From contig NGZR01000005.1 of NCBI GenBank assembly GCA_002197995.1, positions 2,108,001-2,172,000 of the forward strand: a stretch of DNA of 64,000 nt, read 5' to 3'. Origin of the DNA: Gaeumannomyces sp. JS-464. Its lineage: Eukaryota; Ascomycota; Sordariomycetes; Magnaporthales; Magnaporthaceae. The translations under genes were made by a program, and so were the position numbers. Positions 12,560-23,774 of the stretch are shown here, in pieces (position 1 is the stretch's first letter; every line of letters begins with the position of its first letter). The notes beneath the pieces are model-generated. The model made no database searches and was not told where the DNA came from. It saw only the letters and a list, made by a program, of their open reading frames with translations.

Positions 12560-14438
12560 CTATTCACGGGACACGTCACGACCGAAGAGCTTGGACTTCA
12601 GCCAGTCGTTGATGACCAATATCCGGTTCCGACCTGCGACGCAAAAGTTAGGAGACGAAGAGTTGAGAGGAAGGTATCGCGGGCCAGGGTTAGGACGCAT
12701 ATAGACGTACCACTGAAGCACATGGACAGGTAGGCGCTTCGCCAGAACAGGTAGGTCAGGCGGCCGCCGGTGGCAAAGTTGCCGTCGAGCCAGCTGATGT
12801 CGGCAACGGCCTTGTCGGAGCCGATGTAGGCGAGCGACCCCTGGTGCGAGTAGCGGAAGGGCTTGATGTCCTTGACGCGGCGGAGCTTGCGCTCGTGCTC
12901 GGCGATCTCGGCGCTGATCTCGGCCGCGTTGGCGCCCGGCTGGAGGTTGAGCGACGAGCTCAGCTCCTGTATCCTCGACTCGATGGTTTCCGTCTTGGCC
13001 ATGTTGTTGAAGAGGCGCGCCAGAAAGGCGCCCTCCTGCGACGCCACCTGGGCCGTCGGGACGTAGCCCGCCACGGCGCAGTCGCCGATGGCCCAGATGT
13101 CGCGCGCGCCCTGCACGACCAGGTACTCGTTGGTGGCCAGGCCGCGGCGCGAGTCCTTCTGGGCCGGGATCTTGGCACACAGGTCCTTGACGAGCGGGCG
13201 GACGGCGTTGCCGGTGGCCCAGACCAGGAGGCCGTAGGGCAGCACGCGCCTCTCCTTGGTGCCGTCGGGCCTGGTCGTGGTGGCCTCGACCGTCTTATCT
13301 GTAACCTTCTGGACCACGGTCTTGGTCTCGATCTGGATCTTCTCCTCCTTGAGCGTGCTCTCGGTGTACTCGATCAGCTGCTTGGAGAAGCTGGGCAGGA
13401 CCGAGGGCAGGGCCTCGACGAGGGTGACCTTGAAGCGGTCGCTGATCTCGGGGATGAGCTTGCGGATGTCCTCCTCGAAGAAGTCGGCCAGCTCGCCGGC
13501 AAACTCGACGCCTGTGGGGCCGCCGCCGACGACGACGACGCTTAGCAGGCGGTCGATCTCCTCCGGGGTCTGGTCCTTGAACGCGGCCGTCTCGACGCAG
13601 TCCATGATCTTCTTGCGGATGAACTGAGCGTCGCCGATCTCCTTGAGGAAGCACGAATGCTCGCGGACGCCGGGGATGCCAAAGGTGGCGTTCTCGGCGC
13701 CGACGCCAACGACGAGCATGTCGTACGGCACCTCGGTGCCCGACACGTCGCCCTTAACCTCGGAGTTGTCGACGATCTTTACCACCTTGCGGTCTGGGTC
13801 GATGCTGCTGGCCTCGGCCTCATAGTACTTCACGCGGGCCTTCTTGCTGCGTAGGATGGTCCTCACGGGCTCCATGATGGACCGGTGCTCGATGGTGCCC
13901 GTGGTGCATGGCAGCAGCGGGGTAAAGAGGAAATAGTTGCGCGGCGATATGACAACGACGTTGTAGTTCTCGACATCCAGGTTCTTGAGAAGGGAAACAG
14001 AGCCCCAGCCGGTGCCTGTGCTCATACAAAGCTTGGGGTTAGAGATATAAAGTCTGGCGGGGCAGTCACCTAGTCGGCGGGGTGCTCACCGAGGATCACA
14101 AGCGTCTTGCGGGAGGGGTCAGGCTCGATCTGCTCGTCAGGGTGCCTCTCCTTGTAGATGGAGTATCCTGTGTAGCCAAGGCCGCCGAGCAGCGACAGGT
14201 AAGTCAGGCGCCAGGCCCAGCGCAGTTTTCGGAATCGCCTCGGCTTTTTCGGCGAGGGCTGGGCCGCGGGGGCACCTCCGGTCGCATACTGCCTCCTCAG
14301 CAGCAGGGCGCGGCCGGCTGGCTGGAGCGGGCGGCGGGCGGCAGCCGTGATGATCTGCCTCGCGGAGAGTTGGCTGGCGGCCTGGGCGCCGCGCATCTGC
14401 ATCGGCGCGAGCCGCGCCAGGGCCATGGTGGACGCCAT
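12560..14438 (-). CDS. alternative (type II) NADH:ubiquinone oxidoreductase, mitochondrial
   Basis: Three exons on the minus strand, 14438-14090, 14015-12711 and 12633-12560; phases close to 575 aa. Residues 1-52 form a basic, Arg-rich presequence; about 78-95 is a hydrophobic segment. The FAD-binding LGTGWGSVSLLK motif spans exons 1 and 2. A second dinucleotide motif, VVVGGGPTGVEFAGEL, binds NADH. ATGNAVRP and WAIGDCAVAGY are the family's second FAD contacts, and the C-terminus KSKLFGRDVSRE is characteristic. The enzyme oxidises NADH and reduces ubiquinone without proton pumping at the inner membrane. No EF-hand insertion is seen, so it is not the calcium-binding NDE1 type. Whether it faces the matrix (NDI1-like) or the intermembrane space cannot be decided from sequence. 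The TTG upstream at 14474 is not a credible start. Confidence 0.95.
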
Positions 14439-15761
14439 GGAGGCAGCTCTGGGAGCTTGGGAAGCTCGACCCAAGGCGATGGAGGGGGTCGCCTATCCAA
14501 GGTATACCTGGTCGATGTATATCGTGCTACTCTAGAGTTGCTGGCCAGCAAGCAAAAATCCTCGTGGGCGGGCGTGTGGGAGAAAGCGAGGGAAATATCA
14601 GTGAGGGGATGGTATTCGCGCAATGAGGATTCGATTCGGGATGTGCCCAACAAGCGATGATAAGCACCCTAGCTTCATGCATGTGCAATTGATGGCAGCC
14701 TGCGTCAATTCCATTGACTCAGCGCACGGGCCTGGGCTTCCATGCTCAGGGCCCAAGGAAAAAAAAAAAAAAGAAAAAAAAAATCTTTGACCCAGCCGCA
14801 ATCGCACTAGCATGGGGCTGCTTTGCGACAGGGCAGCGACGCCGGCCCAAAGCCAACACTGATAGGTGCGGCTCACCCTCGGGCGGTCCCACCAGCCTGG
14901 GTTCTCGACAGGGATAAGCTTGGGCGGACACGCGGGGCCGCGGGTGCCAGCTCCATTGATGGCTGGGCTGGCTTTGATCGCGGTCGCTTGAATGGATCAG
15001 TGCGTGATATTTCCTCTGCTCCGCCCGCTGGCTACCGCCTTAGATTCTTTATCAATAGCCTTGGACAGATGCGTGCGCGGCCCACGGGGTACGATGGAGC
15101 ACTGGTTTCCCACAAAGATTTTGGTCTTTTTGCGCGAAATTCCATGTAGTGAAGCTGCGCCGCTGGGGGCTCCTTGTCCCTGTCCATCTACCTTTCTTCC
15201 TGGTGGCTTGTGAAGAGCAGCTGCCGAGGCATTGCGCCATCAGTGCTCGCCCTCTACTCGCCGGCTGTCATCTATTTTCTAGCGCGCCATGCAGCCATCA
15301 ATGCTAGTAGCACTTTGGCGCGTGACAGCTCAGAGCTAATGGCAGCCTCCTCGTGGGAAGCGCACATGAAACTTAGCTTTCCCGCTGGTCCGATGAGGCG
15401 GCTCACGAATATCGGGGACAATGAGGTTACGTCAAATGGCACCGGCAGGCCTTCGAGGAAGGGCTTCGCGGATAGCATCGTTGCTTCCCCTAAGCCTCCT
15501 CCGTTTTCGGCCCTCGTCAACGGGGTCCGGGGTTTGGCGAGTCAATGTTCACGGGACAGTGCCGGCCGCGCCAAGGGAAGCCTTCTTCGGCCGAATGGAC
15601 TGGCTCTCCTCGCTCTCTTCCACGATATTCAGGCTCACAAGCTGGCTCCTCTCCTTCATGGTATCCAGGAGAGATAGCTGTAAGTTGGATGTGGCTGCAT
15701 ACCTGCTCTCTGCCTGTTTTTTCCGGTCTGCCCCGACAACAAGGACGAACTCAAGGTGCGG
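14439..15761. other. upstream region of the NADH dehydrogenase, no gene seen
   Basis: About 1.3 kb between the start of the NADH dehydrogenase (-) and the 3' end of the GNAT gene (-). It holds an interrupted poly-A tract at about 14759-14783. A plus-strand frame at 15174-15677 lacks an ATG and any family feature, so it was not called. Confidence 0.4.
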
Positions 15762-16996
15762 CTACTGGGTCTGAGTCCGCTCATCATCCGCTCCTGCGCC
15801 CGCTGCCGGCAGAGGGTCCCGGACCATGGCGAAGACTTTGCACATGATGCCGTTGTCGTCGCAGTCCAGATCCTTGGCAAACCGAAAACCCAGCCGTCCA
15901 TATATATCCATATTGGGTTTGGCTTTGCTGGACTCGAGGTAGCATTTTATCTGCTCACGGTCCGCTTTGTCCGTTACCGCCGACATGAGCTTCCTGCCGA
16001 TCCCCTTGCCCTGAGCCTCCGGAATGACGACCATGATATTGAGGAAGTAGTAGCCCCTCGGGTCTGTCCAGACATCCGACTGGACCTTGGCCTGGGAGTC
16101 CTTCCAGATGTAATACCGCTATTTTAGTTTGTCAGCCATTATCCTTCCGTGTCGTTGGCAGGGATGGAGATCGCCGTGTGCAACCCCTACCTTGACGTTT
16201 AGGCCACCTCTGCCGTACCATAGGTTCATGGCGACTTGGTTGAAGTACAGGCGCCAGTCCTCAAACCACTCGCCCCAGCTCTGCTTCTGGCCGGCCGCCC
16301 TTGGTGGCAGCCACATGGCAACTCCCAAGACCTTGTCGCTGCCCTCCTCTTTGGCCACGAGGAAGATGCCATTCCGCATACCCCAGCGGCAGCGGATGGC
16401 GAGAGAGACGGCGTTTCTCTTGGCGTTGAACTATTTAACCCATGTTTGTGGTGTTTTTCCTATCAGCCAAAGTCGAGGATGGCAGGACGTCACATGACGT
16501 AGTGCAGGGGATGTATGATGCCGTGCGCCATGCCGAGATATATATAGATCATATATAGATCAGCCCTCCGGTACGGCGAACGTCTCCTCCAAGGGATGGA
16601 AGAAGATGACGATCTCCAGCCAGCGTGCCACGCAGACTAGTAATAGACGAGATGACGATGGGGAGCCGGGGCGCCGTCTAACAGTCTGGGAGATCCTGCG
16701 ATCATACAGGTAATCATGGGAGGCATCTCGGAGAGGTGCGTAAAACCAACCTTGGACTTGTCGGATACCCAGTTGTTGTATGGATCATCAGCGAACGCCT
16801 CTCTGTGTATGCCCGTGTTAGCCGAGCTCCCAATGACTAGCCCGCCAGAAAGGCACGCAGAGGCGTATACACTACATGGACGAAATCTCAATACAGGATA
16901 TCTCAAGAAAGCAAATACAAAGTAGACGCACTGTACCGCAGCAACCACGCCGGGGATGTCAGGCTCCCCGAGGGCGGAGATCTGGATCGGGGCCAT
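15762..16996 (-). CDS. GNAT-family N-acetyltransferase
   Basis: Four exons on the minus strand: 16996-16932, 16802-16751, 16430-16191 and 16118-15762. The product is 237 aa and all phases close. The N-terminus begins MAPIQISALGEPDIPGV and continues EAFADDPYNNWV. The acetyl-CoA loop is in IMVVIPEAQGKGIGRKLM (Q-x-x-G-x-G), and a DIYGRLGFRFAKD motif follows, as in other GNAT enzymes of this fungal type. Substrate unknown. Exon 2 is only 52 nt. The first donor is GTGCGT, chosen because it gives an uninterrupted VQEAFADDP junction. Confidence 0.88.
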
Positions 16997-19660
16997 TGTG
17001 GAGTTGAGGCTGAAGGGTGCAAACAAGAGATGTCCAGTTTTTCGCGATGGGTGAAGTCGCCAGACCAAAGAATGCTAAGGCGGGTTTGTGTGATCTCCCA
17101 GATCGTCGACAGCAACCATCGTAGTCAAGCCAAGCAGTGGAAGGCGGGGTGAAAACAGCAACCCGCGACGGGGGGCACATGAATTCGTCTCTTTTCCGCA
17201 TGCGGCATAAAGAGCCGGGTTAGGCTTGTTCACTGCAAGGAAGAGGCGTGCGTGCGGCCCACCGTTTGCCCCTGTCCGCGCCGCGCCGTCTTGCCGGGCC
17301 GGCTATTCCTCTCCATTCTCGCCCGGCAGCCATTGGAACTCTGTTTCAGTGTTGGCGTCTCGACATTGGCCAAAGACTAAGTCGAGTCGTGGCTGGTCCT
17401 TGACTGGTGTTGTGTGCCGAGACAATCGGACGACGACTGCGCAGAGCATTGCATGTGGTGCTAAAATACTGGCGCTAATTGGGAGACGCAGAGGCGATCG
17501 ATCCAACGGGCGGGCCGCCGTCGCTGAGACGGGACCCATATTGCCTTCGGATGGAAACCGGGGCGTGGGAAAACGCAGACATGGCATGGCGGCGGTGATA
17601 CCAGGAAATTGAGCCTGACGGGCTCTCCCAGAAATACACGGGCGGCTACGGAGCTAAGAAGGAGGCTATCGAATGGTCTCGCGTCCATGGAGGCTGAGGG
17701 GACTTCCAAACCAAAGGATGAAATTTGTGCAGAGATGGAAAAAAAAAAAAAAAAAAAAAAAAAAAAGCCCGCATCCCCGCGAGGATATCGGCGCCAAGGA
17801 TATGTACTTGCAATCACCTCAACCTGCTGCATGTGCATGCTCTCGACCCTGGCTCGCCTCGCTGTCGTCCGTGTCTGTCTCAAGTTTACTTAAAGGGGCC
17901 GTCTTCATTGTGTAGCGCGCAGCTCCTGGAAGGAGGATGGTTGCGTTGCAGAGCCGATCCAACACCAAAAAGCAAAGGCCCCGAGCCGGAACGCAGGCCC
18001 CGTGCAGGGTTTCGAATGCACACGGCCGGTGCGGCTCTCAGGGTCCCCAATTCTCCAGGCCACGCGACTGGTGGGATTGGCCGTTTTGTCATGTCAGCTC
18101 GAATTGTGCCATTTGTTCCTGGTCTCGAGAAGCTTGGTTCTTTAATATTACCTCTCCCAGGCAGGCAGTTGCGACCCTGCCAAGTGGCATATGTGGGTTG
18201 TCATTGCCCTTTCGTTTGGTGCGGCCGCTCATCGTTGGTTTCCTGCTTGACCTGCTGAAGCAAAAGTAACCTCTGAAGGGACCACCAAACTCTGCCGCAA
18301 CAACCCGCGGTAGTATGCAGTCAAAACGTGTTTTACGCATCACAGCAACATCTCAGAGCCAATGTTCGGTTTGTGTGGTAAGCATGAGGCAGACGCTGAA
18401 CAAGGGGAGGCACAAAAGGTGCGGCTCAACTTCCTAGCGACCTAAAAGGCACCCCTGTTCAACGGGCCCTGAAACTCACAACCGCCCCTCGCTGAGACAG
18501 GACCAGCTCGCACGCGGGAGAACCCCTGCCGGACCCACGCTCCTCCCCTCAGACGACATATGTCCCCCTGGCCGGGAATACGTAAGGGTTTGTTCGCTCA
18601 CGCGAGCCTGGCGCCCTTCCATCCAAAGTCTTTGCCGTTGCCGATGAAGAAGCTCAGGCAGGATGATCTCCGTCATGGCCATGCTAGACCCCGGTCCCCT
18701 GGAGTGTGGGAAAATTAGCGGGACAGGTCACCCAATTGGTACCCCTGGCCGCCCGCGTCGAGCCTCGTCCATCCCCCGCAACACGCTTCCTGCTACCGAG
18801 CAGCCTTAGCTGGTGGGACGCCATTGGCCGGCTACACCACGACGGCACCTCGCGAGATCGATCTGCTGAGTTGGAAGTGAGAGAAGGAGCGTGAGTGGAG
18901 GGCGCCACCCCCGGTTCCAACACCCCTGCAAGCGCAGGGAAGTCTGGATCATGGCGGCAGCGGGAAGAGGCGCTGAGAAGGCGGAGTACATGATTACACC
19001 TCAACGGATGGTGCGAGTGAGAGGAGGGTCGTTATCACCAGTTCGAGGGCATCGAGTGAGCCCGAGAGGCTGATCCCCCGGCATGTTACAGTCCTTGGGC
19101 CGCGTGCGCTAGCGTGAACATCTCCCCCTTCATCCGGTAGCGCATGCTGCCGTCGGCCCTGATCCCGCTGCTCCTCTCACTCCCTCCCATCTTCTCTCTT
19201 TCCCTCTTTCCTTCCTTCCCACCCCTCACTCACCCTTCACCCCAAGGCAGGCCTTTTGTTTCTCCCCTTCTTTCTTTTTTTCGCTTTCCATGCCTTGATT
19301 TCTTGTTTCCTCCTTTCTACTTTTCTTTTTCTCCTTTATTTTTTTCTGTTTGAAGAGCTCTAGATGAACAGTTGATCTATTTTCTTTTCACCACGATATT
19401 CCCCGCCTGGGCGATATATCGACTATTCTACATCCCATATTCCCCCTGTATTAAGAAATACATACGTCGAAAAGTCACGAGCTCGATACCGACTCCCTTC
19501 CTTTTCTTTCCTACACACATCGCCACGAACAAGCAAACTTACGGCAAGCAGGGGCCGGGGGCCGCGCAGCACTCGATTTGATGACTGGCTCGGGCACCCC
19601 TGCCCACGGGTGCTCTGGTCGGCTGGACACTCTAGCATCCCTCGACGAGGGGATAATAGC
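16997..19660. other. 2.7-kb divergent intergenic region
   Basis: This separates the GNAT gene (-) from the membrane-protein gene (+). The part near 19140-19360 is a strong C/T-rich tract, typical of fungal promoters or 5' leaders. A 28-base A run lies at 17739-17766. No coding signal was supported. Confidence 0.4.
17739..17766. repeat. poly(A) tract of 28 bases
   Basis: Uninterrupted A run on the plus strand. No flanking target-site duplication or retroelement body was recognised upstream. Similar runs occur at 31525-31550 and 36571-36598. Confidence 0.85.
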
Positions 19661-22238
19661 ATGCTAGGGGAAGACACCATGGCACCTAGGAGGGATCTCC
19701 TGCGGCAACCATCATCAGCCGAGCCGCGTGGTGGGTTCTTGACCACCATTCTCTTTTCATCAACGCCGGACCTCAGGAGACGGCAGAACGACGGCGACGG
19801 CGATCGCGACCGCAGCGGCAACGGTAACAATAATAGGGGCGGGGACTCGGGAACCGCAACGGCAGGAAATTCCGTGGAGGCGGCGGCGACTCGAACGACA
19901 GCGGACGAGGAGGTGACAACAACAGCCGAGGTGGGGTAGCGGCGGCGGCGGCGGAGGAAATGGGTTTGGTGGTGATAGAGGCAGCAGAGGGGATGGAGGT
20001 AATGGCGGGAATGGGAACAACAGAGGAGACGGTGGAAGTGGAGGGGGTGGCAATAACAGAAACGACGGCGGCGGTGGCAGGGGCTCCAATAACAGAGGAG
20101 ACAGCGGCGGCGGAGGGCGCAACAACGACGATAAAACAATAATAACGGCAACCGTTTCCGCAATGGCGGCAACAGGAACGGCGACGGCCGCGATCGGGAT
20201 ACGACGACGGCCCCGTCCGCGTCGTCAGCTGCTCCGACGCTATCTCCTGCTCCCAGCTCCGCTCCGGCACCTCCCGCCACCGAAGCATCAGCTCAAGTGC
20301 CAGTTTCATCCGTCTCCTCTATTCCCCCAGAGGTCAATGGCGCAATATCGGCTTCATCGGCTCCGCCGGCCACTGAAAGCACGACTACAGACCTGGCCGC
20401 CACCACCTCTTCTTTAGCCGACCCTAGCGCCCCGTGGCTGGGTCAGGAACAGCCGCCCCGGTTCCTTCAACCACTGCCACCCCCGTAAGCCTATCGTGAT
20501 CGCATCCCCTCGTACTCTTCCGCTAACGCTTCAGATCCAGGAACCTTCTGCGGCCACCCCCAGCCCATCTCCAACAACTAGTGACGCTGCACCCGGGCCA
20601 GAAACATCATCGGAAACAGCGGCCACTGTCAGCATCAGCACAGCAGACCAATCGTCTTCGTCCCCTGCATCTGGCGTCAGCTCTGGGTCTCAAGGCGATA
20701 GTTCCCCAGCCACTTCAGCGAGCATACCAACGCTCACCCCCGCTGCAGATGTCAACGGCGGCCCCGCCTCTAGCGCAGGGATTGGGATTGGCGACGGCAC
20801 TGCCAGGGATCCCCAATGGCAGAAAGCCGGCAACGAGATGGCGATGGGGCAAAGAGAGGTCATGAGTGGCACAACCGAGCGGGTGCTAATATCGGTTGGG
20901 TCTATAGGTCGGTGGTTTTTGTTGGAACCTCCCCCTCTCTCTCTCCCTCCATCCGTCTCGGTTTTTACTGACTGGTCTTGTGTTTTTGCACCTCCAGGAG
21001 CGTTCATCTTTGTCAGTTTCCTCGCATGGATTGTTTGGCGCACTGCCAGAAAGTCCAAAAGACGCAAGGAGAAGCAGATGTACTCGGACTATAGGTCATC
21101 CAGCTCCCACGAACGGCCGGGGTTCTCACAGAGGTTGGCTGCTAGGTTGCCGTTCCTGAGAAACCGCCGGCAGCAGCACTGGCTGAATGTTGACGGCAAA
21201 GGCTACGATGACCAAAAGAATCGCCCCCTGACATTTGGGCCGTCCGAGGTCCCTGTCGCGCCAATCAAGGGCTTTTATGGCTCGGAAAAGGTCGATTCAC
21301 TGCAAACTCCACCACCGGCACTTGCGCCGCCGCAGTCTCAGCAGCCTCTTCAGGCCCAGCCCCAGATCCAAACGCCTTTGCCACAACTCCGACTGCAGAC
21401 TGAGCTGCTGAGTGGCGGCACGGCCTGGTCGCCCGTGAGCCCGGCAACCCGGCAGCAGGAGCAGATGGGCCGGCCAGCGTGGCCGATGGACCCGGCACAG
21501 TGGCAACAGATGCAGTTCCAGGCCGCCTTCGCAGCTGCGAGCAACGCCTACAGCCCCGGGGGCTTGACTCTGGGCACGGGCACCGATACGAGTATGTTCA
21601 CGCACCAGACTACCGGCTCGTTCAGCTCAACCAACGCGGCGCAATTTGGTGCTACAACTCCAAGCAGCGATGTTGGGGGCACCTGGAGGTCTCGCATGGG
21701 GCCGGCTAGTGGCTACTATAGCCGGAGCGAGCCCGCGCGGCAGCCTTCGGACGCCTATGCTCCTGCGAGGAGGCAGGTTAGCCGGGCATCGGTGTTGTCG
21801 TCGCTGTCATCTGGATTCGGGGATGGTGACATCATCGTACCACAGCAGCTGCGAAAGCCCGCCGCCCGGCCCTCACGCGACGGCAGCTCCGCTGGTGGTA
21901 ATGAGAGCGAGGCACAACAGTGCCTCGCGGCGGCACGTTCTTCCTGGACCAGCCGGAGGGACACGGTGTACACTGAGTCGAGCGACGACTCGCCGCCAAG
22001 ATACCGTACTGTCACATCGTGGGTTAGGCAGCAGGCCGGCCGCGCGCGCAGGGCCGAGCAGCGAGGGGTTCGTTTCATAGCCGATGGTGCTAGCGATGGC
22101 GGCGTTGAGCGACTCGGTGAGAGAGCCATGCCGCCTGAGCCGCGGCTTAATATGATGATGGACGACGGGCAGGCACCCCGGTCGCCCGAGACAATAGCCG
22201 GGCCGGGCGTTTTTGCTTCTAACCATCAACAGCAGTGA
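19661..22238 (+). CDS. Ser/Thr- and Gly/Asn-rich single-pass membrane protein, uncharacterised (four frame breaks)
   Basis: Inferred exons are 19661-20484, about 20535-20907 and 20998-22238, about 813 aa if four single missing bases are allowed for. Order: an N-terminal segment; a Gly/Asn/Arg/Asp-rich low-complexity region (about 19790-20210); a Ser/Thr/Pro/Ala-rich stalk; one membrane span, ISVGSIGAFIFVSFLAWIV, split by an intron; a basic RKSKRRKEK stop-transfer; then a Gln/Ser-rich cytoplasmic tail. The reading frame steps back by one at about 19836-19851, 19931-19955, 20109-20135 and 20428-20436, all within or next to short homopolymers or GGC repeats. The stalk-TM-basic layout resembles fungal wall-sensor-like or S/T-rich TM proteins, but no family was recognised and no signal peptide is clear. 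The exact start is uncertain. Confidence 0.6.
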
Positions 22239-23774
22239 AGAAAGGGAAGAAAATGAACAAAATGAACGACGAATACGGCGGATTTGATTTTTTGTCTTTG
22301 CGCTCCGAGGCTTGGGTTATGATACCCAGCCTGTAACCCGGCGCATTCTTTTTTACCATTCCTGACCGGCATTTCTATTCACAGCGAAATCTGTACATAA
22401 TTACATTCATACCCATTACACCGGTGTTTCTGTGTTATTTTCCTTCCTTCGCTCGCTGCCTCTTTTGTTTTTGCCCTCCTGGACGCCTTCTTGAGGCTCT
22501 AGTCGGCGCGCAAAGCTCTCGCTCTTATGTACATTATTTCCTCTCACGCTCTTATTCACTATCCGCTTTCGAATCCTATCTATGGCTGTATGGGCGGAAT
22601 ATGTTTTTATCGATGAGCAGCGCCCAGAAAGGCGGCGAGTCGTAGCCGAGAGTGGGCTTCCCCTGACCGGCCGTCAGACAATCAATTTTGTGGCCACTTT
22701 AAGCACGACGTATTTTTCTGAATGCGCCTAGCCGGTGGTTAAGTTGCATATCGCTTTCTTTGTTTTCTTTGCTTTCTTGCTTTGCCTGGTCTCATGCTGT
22801 TTGTCTTGCACAGCTGCTGTCGCGATGTTGTTCAAGGGCTGTTCTGTCCAGAAGCGGCTTAGCGCCACATTACCACGGCTCAGTGTCCGACGGGTAGATG
22901 CGGGACGGAGGCGGAGATGTTTTCACCCAGGCTCAATTGCAGACGCCGTCTCATTTTTCTTTTTCCTCTCGCCTTCTCTTTGCATATGTCATATTACTTA
23001 CATACTGCACTGCTGATACCCGGACGAATTCGCAGTCAATGGCCCTGAATTTCTGTACATTGTTTTACTAGTTTTCTATTTCTGCTTTTCCCCTTCTGCC
23101 ATGTCTTGTTCCTCGCGTCTGCTAGCTTCCCAGAGTGGAATATTACGCCAGCAGACCTCCTCTTCCTCATCCTGGCTCAGCACAAGGTCAAGATCAGCAG
23201 CAGCAGCAGCAACACCAGCCTCGCTGCTGCGGTGTCGGCGCGTGGCCGTAGTTGACCCGACACAGCAACTGTTAGTATTGGCTGGATCGAGATTCCATAC
23301 ATCCCTTTTCCTCTGGTTCTGCTCCCCGCACCGTCCGATGTACGCAAGGCGTGCGCTCCGATGGCTATTGCGGCCAAACCCTACCGGCCGTCCGTCAGCA
23401 AACCCTAATCGGGGTAGCAGTCGTGCCGCTGGAGCTGCACCCAGGCCTTTCCCCACAGCAATTGACACCGATTCAGCGCTGTCCGAGTGGACGGGCCCTG
23501 CCTCCATCCCACCCCCACCGCCCTCCACCTTGGTCGCTAATCCGTGCATCGCACCCGCCCCTCCTGACCATAACCGATCTGCAGGTCCGGCCCCTCCCCT
23601 CTCCTGCAAACGCGGAGACTATCATACTCAGTCCTCGGCCCAGCCCTTGGTGCTTCAACAGCTGGTGCAACCGCCTTCCAGCACCGTCACACCGTCGCCC
23701 AGCCGCGGTCCAGCACACGCCCCCTGCTCCGCAACAAGCCCCCCGCCAGATACTGCTCCTACCGCCGCCACGCA
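22239..23774. other. intergenic region / leader of the aminopeptidase gene
   Basis: T-rich sequence at 22250-23100 fits a 3' UTR and promoter. From 23101 an ATG opens a plus-strand frame with an Arg/Ser/Ala-rich beginning and an RFHTS motif. It is out of frame with the aminopeptidase and may be leader or an unrecognised presequence exon (see findings). Confidence 0.4.

Noticed and set aside
12844..13545. 233-residue plus-strand frame over the NADH dehydrogenase
   Set aside because: Shadow of the dehydrogenase coding strand; Leu/Gly/Asp repeats with no domain.
14759..14783. Interrupted poly(A) tract as a retroelement tail
   Set aside because: Short, interrupted, and no element body or duplication at its borders.
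19423..20280. 285-residue minus-strand frame over the membrane-protein gene
   Set aside because: Pro/Leu/Ser repeats mirror the Gly/Asn-rich plus strand; no motif.
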